From Nostoc sp. PCC 7107 (lineage in GTDB: Bacteria > Cyanobacteriota > Cyanobacteriia > Cyanobacteriales > Nostocaceae): a stretch of DNA of 64,000 bases. A program made the translations under genes and the position numbers. Under the pieces are notes generated by a model, which saw only the letters and a program-made list of their open reading frames with translations, did no database searches and was not told where the DNA came from. Positions within the stretch are counted from its first letter, which is position 1; each line of letters begins with the position of its first letter. The stretch covers positions 5,350,501 to 5,414,500 of the forward strand of contig NC_019676.1 in assembly GCF_000316625.1 (NCBI RefSeq), written 5' to 3'. Shown one piece after another: positions 43,653-51,005 of the stretch.

Positions 43653-44231
43653 ATGACAGCTATTACATTCAACCTCAACTCAATTGTTCAAATCACCGAC
43701 GAGCAATTTTATCAACTGTGTCGAGAAAATCCTGATGTCAAATTTGAACGTAACGCCGAAGGAGAAATAATTGTTATGCCACCTACAGGGGGAGAAACCG
43801 GAAGACGTAATGCAGGATTTACCGCAGACTTTGTAATTTGGAATCGCACATATAAACTTGGTGAAGTATTTGATTCTTCCACCTGTTTCAAACTTCCCAA
43901 TGCTGCAAATCGTTCGCCTGATATAGCGTGGATAAAAAAAGAGAGATGGGATGCACTCACACCACAAGATAAAGCCAAATTCCCCCCAATTGCGCCAGAT
44001 TTCGTTTTAGAGTTAATGTCTCCTAGCGATGACTTGAAAGAAACTCAAGTCAAAATGCGAGAATATATAGATAATCAAGTCAAACTTGGTTGGTTAATTA
44101 ATCCTCAGTCCAAGCAAGTAGAAATTTATCGTCAAGCTAAACCAGTAGAAATTTTAAATTCGCCTACACAGCTATCAGGTGAAGATATACTACCAGGGTT
44201 TATTTTAGATTTAGGAATAGTTTGGAACTAA
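43653..44231 (+). CDS. Uma2-family putative nuclease
   Basis: A 192-residue Uma2 protein. The core has ITDEQFYQLCRENPDVKFER, GEIIVMPPTGGETGRRNAGF, SSTCFKLPNAANRSPDIAWI, APDFVLELMSPSDDLKETQV then KMREYIDNQVKLGWLINPQS, and a C-terminal PGFILDLGIVW. Asp and Glu...Lys positions suit a PD-(D/E)XK nuclease, though no activity is established. It converges with the multi-PAS kinase, with 4 nt between the stops. Confidence 0.93.
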   Translation: MTAITFNLNSIVQITDEQFYQLCRENPDVKFERNAEGEIIVMPPTGGETGRRNAGFTADFVIWNRTYKLGEVFDSSTCFKLPNAANRSPDIAWIKKERWDALTPQDKAKFPPIAPDFVLELMSPSDDLKETQVKMREYIDNQVKLGWLINPQSKQVEIYRQAKPVEILNSPTQLSGEDILPGFILDLGIVWN

Positions 44232-44235
44232 TTGA

Positions 44236-47229
44236 TTATTTGCGGCTTTCTGGTTGGATAACGGGAATTTCAATCACAAATTCTGCCCCTTTTTTGGGTG
44301 CTGAGTTGCAATATAATTTTCCACCATGTCTATCTACCACAATTTGATAACTAATTGATAGACCTAATCCTGTACCCTTACCGACATCTTTAGTAGTAAA
44401 GAAAGGGTCAAAAAGTTTAGCAATCGTATGTTGATTAATTCCCATACCATTATCTGATATACGGATAGCGATACGGTTACTATTAATAAGTTCCGTGCGG
44501 ATACAAATTTCTCCCTGTTCGCCAACAAACGCATCATCTAAAGCATCAATAGCATTACTCAAAATATTCATGAATACCTGATTGAGTTGACCAGGATAAC
44601 ACTCAATTAATGGTAACTTACCATATTTCTTAATAACCTCAATCTCTGGATGATCTTGTTTACATTTGAGACGGTTATGTAGAATCATTAAAGTACTTTC
44701 TATACCTTCGTGAATATCTACTTGTTTGAATTCAGCTTCATCCAAACGTGAGAAATTCCGTAAAGATAATACAATCTCACGGATGCGTTGAGTTCCTATT
44801 TGCATAGACTGAAGTAGTTTAACTAAATCAGTTTTGAGAAATTCTAAATCAATATCTGCTATTTCTGCTTGAATTTCTGCGGGAGGCTCAGGAAAATATT
44901 GTTGATAAAGTTCTACTAGTCCTAACAAATCTTTAGTATATTCACTGGCTGGAATCAAATTACCGTGAATAAAATTCACTGGATTATTAATTTCATGGGC
45001 GACACCTGCAACCATATTACCTAAAGAAGACATTTTCTCACTTTGAATAAGTTGAGATTGAGTCCGTTGGAGTTCTGATAAAGTATTTTCTAAATTTCTG
45101 GCTTGTTCTTGTAATTCAATCTGAGCTTGCTTGCGTTCAGTAATATCAGTTGATACACCTAATATTTGCTTAACTACACCATCAGCATTCCGGTTAAAGG
45201 GCGTTTCTCGGCTGTATAACCAACGCCATTCATCATTTACGGTTCTTAACCGGAATTCAGATTCAAAAATATCTCCATCATTGGCAGTCAGTAATTTTGT
45301 ATGATTATTTATTAGAATTGCTAAATCATCTGGATGTATAATGTTTGGCAGCACATTTTCTCCCATTTCTTGAATTGTTTCGACAGAGTAGCCAAAAATA
45401 ATCGCAATTTCTTGATTTGCATAAACATTGCGCTGTTCTTCTAAATCAAAAATGTAGAGAATATTAGGAGAAGAATCAGCGATACGTTGAATAAAGTGTT
45501 GACTGGCTTGAAGTTCGGCTTCTGCCTTTTTGCGGGCTGTAATATTCAAAGTTGAACCGACAATGCGATAAATTCTACCTTGACTATTTTTCAAAGGGTT
45601 TAAAGTAGTGAACCACCAAGTTTCTTCACCATCAAAAGTTAAACACTCCTCATAATTGATATTATCACCAGCATCTACACAGCTTTGATAACGTTGAGTT
45701 ATGGCAGCACCGTCAACTTCACCATGTAATTCTTTTGGAGTTTTACCCACAATCTTTTCATGATTAATCCCAACGATTTTTTCTGCTGCTGAGTTGCACC
45801 CAGCAAAACGAAATTCACCATTTTCGAGAACATTAACCACGAAGATGAAGTGAGGAAATCCATCGTAAATAGTGCGTAAAAATTGTTCTTGTTCTTGTAA
45901 TTGGGCTTCTGCTTGTTTGCGATCGCGGATATCACGCGTAATCGTTGCCATACACCAAGGTTCACCAGTCTCAGGGTTGTTGATTACGAACATATTGTAA
46001 TCAACAGGGATGGGTTCTTCTGTTTGAAAGTGTCGGAAACGATGTTCTTCTTGCCAGACACCATGTTCCATTACCGCAGGAATAAGCCGTTTGTGGATAT
46101 CTTCTCTGTCTTCTAGACAAAAGAATTGATCAACTTTTAAGTCTTCACTAAAACCTTGATTACCTAATCCCACTAGCTTTCGTCCGGCTTCATTTAAAAA
46201 AATAGGTTTTCCTGCTAAGTCAGCACAGCCAATAAAGTCACTGCTATTTTCAATTAAGGAAACGAAGAGTTGGCGTTCTTTTTCAGCTTGTTTACGTTCT
46301 GTGATGTCTGCAACAGTAACAACTAGTTGATAAATATTAGCGGAACTGTCAAAAAGAGGTGTGACATTAGACAACCACCACATTTCTTGTTCATCACGTA
46401 AAATAGGTTCTTCAAAAAATACACTCTTGCGAGATTGGATACATTCTCTGTAGCGTTGGCGATAATGATTTGCCACATCAGCAGATAGTCCTTCTGCCAT
46501 TGTTTTGCCAACAAAAGGTTCCAGGGGTATCGGGCTAAGGTTGAGAATGGCAGGATTAAATTTAACGAAACGAAACTCTGTACCGCCATCTAAGATATCT
46601 AAAACATAGATACCATAGTCTACACCTTCCCAGATACTTTGCAAAAACTGTGCCTGTTCTTTAAATTGTTTTTCAGTTTGTTTGCGTTTACTAATATCAG
46701 CCAAGTAACCATACCAGATAATTGCTCCGTCTGCTTGCAGTTCTGGTCGAGATACACCACGCACCCATCCTTGTTTACCAGAGGTATTTCCTACACGCCA
46801 CTCATATTCAAACCTTTGCAGAGTTTGGGCAGATTGCATAATTGCCGCTTGCAACCCAGACAAATCATCAGGGTGAACATTAGCAAATCCCACAGTCGCA
46901 TCTTCTTCAACTTTTTCTGGTTCTAGCCCTAAAACTTCTCGGCATCCCGAAGAAACAAAGGGGAAAGACATAGTACCATCAGGATCAAGCCGAAATTCAT
47001 ACAGCATTCCGGGGACGTTATCTGCCAACTTCTGGAATCTAGCTTCACTCTGGCGTAAAGCTGCGGTGCATTCCTCTAATTGCTGATTTAGTTGTTTGAG
47101 TGCAATTTCCACTGAGTTTCTATATAAATCGGCGTGTTGAAACTGGGCAACTACCTGACGCAACTCCATGAGTTCTGTTTGCAGAGAGTCGTAAGTATTT
47201 TTATTTACAGTAATCAGGTTGCCAGCCAT
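44236..47229 (-). CDS. Multi-PAS sensor histidine kinase
   Basis: A 997-residue soluble kinase. Five PAS domains follow an N-terminal coiled coil: about 65-185 (NVPGMLYEFRLDPDG), 190-315 (GVDYGIYVLDILDGG), 320-445 (NSSDFIGCADLAGKP), 450-570 (GFPHFIFVVNVLENG) and 575-700 (SSPNILYIFDLEEQR). HisKA has GNMVAGVAHEINNPVNFIHG (His about 752), and the HATPase has LSNAIDALDDAFVG, DNGMGINQHTIAKLFDPFF and GTGLGLSISYQIVVDRHGGK. Signal unknown; several PAS domains could bind haem or flavin but no residue proves it. No partner regulator is adjacent. Confidence 0.92.
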   Translation of the reverse strand: MAGNLITVNKNTYDSLQTELMELRQVVAQFQHADLYRNSVEIALKQLNQQLEECTAALRQSEARFQKLADNVPGMLYEFRLDPDGTMSFPFVSSGCREVLGLEPEKVEEDATVGFANVHPDDLSGLQAAIMQSAQTLQRFEYEWRVGNTSGKQGWVRGVSRPELQADGAIIWYGYLADISKRKQTEKQFKEQAQFLQSIWEGVDYGIYVLDILDGGTEFRFVKFNPAILNLSPIPLEPFVGKTMAEGLSADVANHYRQRYRECIQSRKSVFFEEPILRDEQEMWWLSNVTPLFDSSANIYQLVVTVADITERKQAEKERQLFVSLIENSSDFIGCADLAGKPIFLNEAGRKLVGLGNQGFSEDLKVDQFFCLEDREDIHKRLIPAVMEHGVWQEEHRFRHFQTEEPIPVDYNMFVINNPETGEPWCMATITRDIRDRKQAEAQLQEQEQFLRTIYDGFPHFIFVVNVLENGEFRFAGCNSAAEKIVGINHEKIVGKTPKELHGEVDGAAITQRYQSCVDAGDNINYEECLTFDGEETWWFTTLNPLKNSQGRIYRIVGSTLNITARKKAEAELQASQHFIQRIADSSPNILYIFDLEEQRNVYANQEIAIIFGYSVETIQEMGENVLPNIIHPDDLAILINNHTKLLTANDGDIFESEFRLRTVNDEWRWLYSRETPFNRNADGVVKQILGVSTDITERKQAQIELQEQARNLENTLSELQRTQSQLIQSEKMSSLGNMVAGVAHEINNPVNFIHGNLIPASEYTKDLLGLVELYQQYFPEPPAEIQAEIADIDLEFLKTDLVKLLQSMQIGTQRIREIVLSLRNFSRLDEAEFKQVDIHEGIESTLMILHNRLKCKQDHPEIEVIKKYGKLPLIECYPGQLNQVFMNILSNAIDALDDAFVGEQGEICIRTELINSNRIAIRISDNGMGINQHTIAKLFDPFFTTKDVGKGTGLGLSISYQIVVDRHGGKLYCNSAPKKGAEFVIEIPVIQPESRK

Positions 47230-47380
47230 AGTTTTATTATTTGCCTATTGGGGAACTGAAGTGAACTTAAGTTATATGTTTCCCAATCTCAGACAAACAA
47301 GAACCATAGCCGCAATAAAATTTACTATAAAGAGATGTTCAGATACTCGACTTATTAAAGAAGTCGGGTATCTTTATTAT

Positions 47381-48856
47381 TCACAAATGATTGAGCAACT
47401 CACCTAATTGATGTTTAATCAATAAACCTTTGAGAGTGGCATTTTCAGCTTTTAAAGCCATATTTTCTGCTTCTAATTCTTTAATTCTATCTTGTAAAGC
47501 TTCTTTAGTTGTACCTTGACGATGAATAACAACTTCTTTATAAATAGCTAAATTTGCATCTTCATTCATCCAGCGTTGATAAGTTTTAGTATGCTCCTGT
47601 ACTGTATGCCCCATGTAATCAGCCATCGTTTTAATCGGAACTCTTAAGCGATGACCACGAATTGCATAGGCATGGCGTAAATCATAAGGTCTAAATCCGA
47701 TGTCAGCAGTTCTAAATTTAACTTGCAGTTTTGCCGTTTTATTACTCAAAGTTCCGGCATTATAAGGCAATTTAATCTTTTTTAAATCAAATAATTCTAT
47801 CCAATGGGGATGGATGGGGGGAATTCCACAACTGCGTTCACCTGTTTTAGTACCTTCAGTTAAAGTAGGGTTTAATGTCACTAAATGAAAGGTGTTGGCT
47901 GCGTCTATAAAAGCATCTATATCAACAGCAAATAACTCATGGGGTCTTAACCCATAAGTCGCTAACATTCCATAAGCCCATTGCCATTGTTCTGGTTCTG
48001 TCAAGTTATCTTTACTAGCATATATTGATAACGGAGTACCAATTTTGCTAAATCCTTGAATAATTTCTTCATCAGTTGGGACTTTGCGAATCGTTGGGTT
48101 GGGTTTAGGTGTAGCGTAACTATAAATTGTGGCAAAGTTGGTAATTCCACAAAATTCACAAAACTTTTTCAATTGCCAAACCAAAAAAAAGCGAGATGAG
48201 GTATGAGGTTTAGTTTTCTCCAACGCCACTTCTAATGCTTGAGCAGACATGATCATATCTGGCGGTAATTTTTTCAGATGGCGCAGATAATGAGTTTCCC
48301 AAGTACGGATTCCTTGCCTATTTTGTTCGTGAGTTTTCCAAAATTGGCGCTCATATTCTTGAATTAATTCACTGATGAGTTTGGTGGATTTTGCTGTGTC
48401 TGGCAGTTCGATTTTTTGGGCTTGTTTACCCAGTAATTCAGGAGTCCATTGAAATTGTTTAGTGATTAATAATAAGTCTAATTCTCGCGCTTTTAAAACT
48501 GCCATTTTCAAGCCAGTATCATTAGCAGCAAAACCGCAGGAAATGGTATATTGTTTATTAGGACTGCCTTGTTTACCAATATCGCCCAGTCTACAAGGAA
48601 ATGTCCCTTGCAAACCGATGGTTTTATGACTGGTTAATTTAAGTTTAACTTTGACCTTTTCTAGACTTAATGCAGAGTTAGCTTGCTGAAGAGAAAATTT
48701 GATTCTTAAATATTCTCGTTCTATCTTGGCAAATTCATCAGATACAGGGTGTTTTGCTTTCCATTGTTTCCATTTAGATGCTTCCCATTGATCAATTTTT
48801 ATACCATCCCATTCGGCTTTACGGGGGTCGTAGGCGCTGGTTGCGTTACTGGGCAT
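47381..48856 (-). CDS. Tyrosine-type site-specific recombinase
   Basis: A 491-residue integrase. Catalytic positions visible are Arg in MLATYGLRPHELFAVDID, His-x-x-Arg in DLRHAYAIRGHRL and Tyr in MGHTVQEHTKTYQRWMNED. The N-terminal 200 residues include an SAM-like or arm-binding domain. The C-terminus is a leucine-zipper coiled coil (RIKELEAENMALKAENATLK). It is large for a phage integrase and resembles cyanobacterial genomic recombinases. No attachment repeats or excisionase are evident beside it, and it may act on a distant site. It lies in the accessory part of the window. Confidence 0.88.
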   Translation of the reverse strand: MPSNATSAYDPRKAEWDGIKIDQWEASKWKQWKAKHPVSDEFAKIEREYLRIKFSLQQANSALSLEKVKVKLKLTSHKTIGLQGTFPCRLGDIGKQGSPNKQYTISCGFAANDTGLKMAVLKARELDLLLITKQFQWTPELLGKQAQKIELPDTAKSTKLISELIQEYERQFWKTHEQNRQGIRTWETHYLRHLKKLPPDMIMSAQALEVALEKTKPHTSSRFFLVWQLKKFCEFCGITNFATIYSYATPKPNPTIRKVPTDEEIIQGFSKIGTPLSIYASKDNLTEPEQWQWAYGMLATYGLRPHELFAVDIDAFIDAANTFHLVTLNPTLTEGTKTGERSCGIPPIHPHWIELFDLKKIKLPYNAGTLSNKTAKLQVKFRTADIGFRPYDLRHAYAIRGHRLRVPIKTMADYMGHTVQEHTKTYQRWMNEDANLAIYKEVVIHRQGTTKEALQDRIKELEAENMALKAENATLKGLLIKHQLGELLNHL

Positions 48857-49013
48857 GATGATTTAATTAGATTGCATTAGTCTTGGTTTTGAAGATAGCT
48901 AATCACAGTCAAGAAGTAAAGCCAGAATAATTAGTTGATGCAAAATTTGCCAATTTATACGGAATTGATATTCAGGACACTGAAGTTAAAAGAGAAAGTA
49001 TGGCAGTACAACT

Positions 49014-49592
49014 ATGATTCCTAGATATTTATTACCATTTGTTGTTGTGGCGATCGCAGCCAGTCTTGGCAGTTGTAGTTCTAATCCTACACCCACATCT
49101 AACAAAATTGACGACCAAGCCCCAGCACCCATCGCCACCACTAATCCCGCCCCAACGCCTAGCCAAAGCCCTAGTATGGCGCAACTACGAGCCAGAAATA
49201 CAAAAATTGAGCCATTGGAAGCAGCACCCAAAGCTGAGACAAATAAAACTGTCAACGTTACCCTCTACACCAGCGATACCCAATGTCAAGAACTGCTTCC
49301 CCAAAAGGTGGAAGTACCAGCCACCGAACCTGTAGCCGGCGCAGTTGGTAAAATTGTTGAGGGAAGAGACACCGGTGACTTTAGTTTGTCTGGTTATCGC
49401 GTGAATATCAAAAATGGCGTTGCTACCGTTGACTTGCGCTTATCTCCTCAATCTAAGCGCCAAATAGCTTCCCTTTCTAGCTGCGAACAGTTTGCTTTAT
49501 TCGGGAGTGTCCGCAAAACTTTAATGAGTAACTCGCAATGGAAGATTAAAGACGTGCGCTTTACCGAGAAAGGCGAAGAAATTGTCCTTTAG
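49014..49592 (+). CDS. GerMN-domain lipoprotein
   Basis: A 192-residue protein. A lipoprotein signal MIPRYLLPFVVVAIAASLGS with Cys at residue 21 is followed by a Pro/Thr-rich linker (about 25-80) and a GerMN domain (about 82-190): VNVTLYTSDTQCQELLPQKV, PVAGAVGKIVEGRDTGDFSL, NGVATVDLRLSP and LFGSVRKTLMSN. The fold is shared with spore germination protein GerM and is thought to bind cell wall. It acts outside the plasma membrane. Single gene. Confidence 0.85.
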   Translation: MIPRYLLPFVVVAIAASLGSCSSNPTPTSNKIDDQAPAPIATTNPAPTPSQSPSMAQLRARNTKIEPLEAAPKAETNKTVNVTLYTSDTQCQELLPQKVEVPATEPVAGAVGKIVEGRDTGDFSLSGYRVNIKNGVATVDLRLSPQSKRQIASLSSCEQFALFGSVRKTLMSNSQWKIKDVRFTEKGEEIVL

Positions 49593-49756
49593 TTATTGGT
49601 GATTCTGTCCTACTTCCCAACTATCAAAAATCTGTTATTCGGGTGGGTGAATTTTGCCCGTATTGGAATGAGCAGGTATATATGGGGGATAATGCGATCG
49701 CACCACCAATATTTCCTGACTTAAAATTAACTGTGGCTCAAGTTTTGCCAGGATAA
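49592..49756 (+). pseudogene. 3' remnant of a Uma2-type gene
   Basis: An open stretch without a start encodes VIGDSVLLPNYQ then VGEFCPYWNEQVYMG and APPIFPDLKLTVAQVLPG before a TAA at 49754. The ending FPDLKLTVAQVL is typical of Uma2 C-termini. It begins directly at the gerM-like stop, so the rest of the gene is lost. Confidence 0.5.
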
Positions 49757-50389
49757 TCAAATTACCTGACCAATACCCTTAAGAATTTGCCCAATATTAT
49801 ACAGTTCCCTGGCAGATGTCAACAAAGCAAACACCCGTGACAAATCGTATTGTGGCGTACCTGCTTCTCGCTTGACTTTGATAAACAAAACATCATCCCC
49901 ATTTGTCACCATCCCAAACACAGGTTTATCAATGTGAGGATTAGCCATGAGATAAGCTAAGGCTTGGGGTACAGCCGACCAAATCGAAAGTGTGGTTTTT
50001 TTGGATTCTACCACCATCGCCCACAACTGATTTTGTAGTACCAAAACATCAATTCTGCCACGCAGCACTTCTTCCCCATCATTCAATATTAAATCTACAG
50101 ATGATTCTGCTTTAATTCTGAATGGAGGGTCATAAAATCCAGACAGCGCCAGCAATGGCGATACCACTAGTAACATCACTGTTCCTTCTAACAAATCACC
50201 TTCACCACGGTGGTAGAGATATCTGCGACGCAGTACATCCAGGGAAGCTTTGTCTGTTTCCGTAATTTGCGGTAATTCACTCTTCCACTCTGGAAAAAAT
50301 TCCTCTGACTCAATGCGAACTAAACCAAAGCGGGTTTCTGCTTCTCTCAAACTGGTAATTGCATCTGTGATTGCTGTTACCTGTGTCAT
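49757..50389 (-). CDS. Restriction endonuclease-like protein
   Basis: A 210-residue protein. A PD-(D/E)XK-like core is seen as VLRGRIDVLVLQNQLWAMVV then ESKKTTLSIWSAVPQALAYL, with Asp and Glu-x-Lys in the right places. The N-terminal part (RLEVLRRRYLYHRGEGD-like region) and C-terminal part (VFGMVTNGDDVLFIKV) resemble the HsdR-N-like proteins often annotated as a restriction endonuclease subunit in cyanobacteria. No methyltransferase or specificity subunit is adjacent, so it is likely a stand-alone nuclease-fold protein. Confidence 0.65.
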   Translation of the reverse strand: MTQVTAITDAITSLREAETRFGLVRIESEEFFPEWKSELPQITETDKASLDVLRRRYLYHRGEGDLLEGTVMLLVVSPLLALSGFYDPPFRIKAESSVDLILNDGEEVLRGRIDVLVLQNQLWAMVVESKKTTLSIWSAVPQALAYLMANPHIDKPVFGMVTNGDDVLFIKVKREAGTPQYDLSRVFALLTSARELYNIGQILKGIGQVI

Positions 50390-50612
50390 TCTTGCTTCAC
50401 CTCAGCATGATTCATCAGCCTATCTCTCCTGCATAAGTGAAAAATGATTAGAGCGATCGCCCACTTCGTATATTATCGCCTTAAGGCTTAGATCCCAGGC
50501 TTCCATTCGTTGGGGCTAGGTGCAAGATGTGAATAATGTGCGATCGCTCATTCTAAAATAGTAGTCTGGCTAGAATGTGGCTAGATAACACCTGAATTAA
50601 CTGCTAAAAATT

Positions 50613-50873
50613 ATGAACATCCAACTCAAAGCAGAATATGAGCAATTTATTCAAAACCGAATTGCTACAGGTAGATATGAAAACGCTGAAGATGTGATTA
50701 TTAAAGCTTTGAAACTACTGGAAGAATGGGAAAAGGGTTATCAGGAATGGGAAGAAGAAACTCAGCAAAAACTAGCTGCTGGACTTGCTTCTATCGAACA
50801 TGGAGATGTATTAGATGGTCAAGTGGTAATGGCGCGACTAGAAGAGAAATTACCCTTGGCACATACCACTTGA
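50613..50873 (+). CDS. ParD-type antitoxin, orphan
   Basis: An 86-residue protein. The ribbon-helix-helix N-terminus MNIQLKAEYEQFIQNRIATG then RYENAEDVIIKALKLLEEWE matches ParD/CopG antitoxins; the acidic second half would wrap the toxin. No ParE-like toxin follows; instead there is a convergent gene and the variable-region hairpin. It may be an orphan antitoxin or have an unlinked partner. Confidence 0.75.
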   Translation: MNIQLKAEYEQFIQNRIATGRYENAEDVIIKALKLLEEWEKGYQEWEEETQQKLAAGLASIEHGDVLDGQVVMARLEEKLPLAHTT

Positions 50874-50932
50874 TTAAATCGTAGGTTTTCTGTATTATTA
50901 AGTTACTCATCCAAAAAACTCAAAAAATTTGA

Positions 50933-50947
50933 TCGCGCAGAGCGCGA
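50933..50947. other. GC-rich hairpin downstream of the caspase-FGE gene
   Basis: TCGCGC (50933-50938) pairs with GCGCGA (50942-50947) around an AGA loop, about 60 nt beyond the caspase-FGE stop. DGR variable regions often have a small hairpin at this distance that aids retrohoming. It might instead be a simple terminator stem. Confidence 0.4.
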
Positions 50948-51005
50948 AACGTAAAGAAGTGTAAAGAAAATAGGGCAGAGGGCTAAAGGGGAAGAGTATA
51001 AAGGG

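Noticed and set aside
47381-48856. Integrase considered as marker of an integrated phage or excisable element
   Set aside because: No tRNA, attachment repeats, phage structural genes or excisionase are visible around it.
49757-50389. Restriction-like gene considered as part of a type I restriction-modification system
   Set aside because: No methyltransferase, specificity subunit or helicase part is adjacent.
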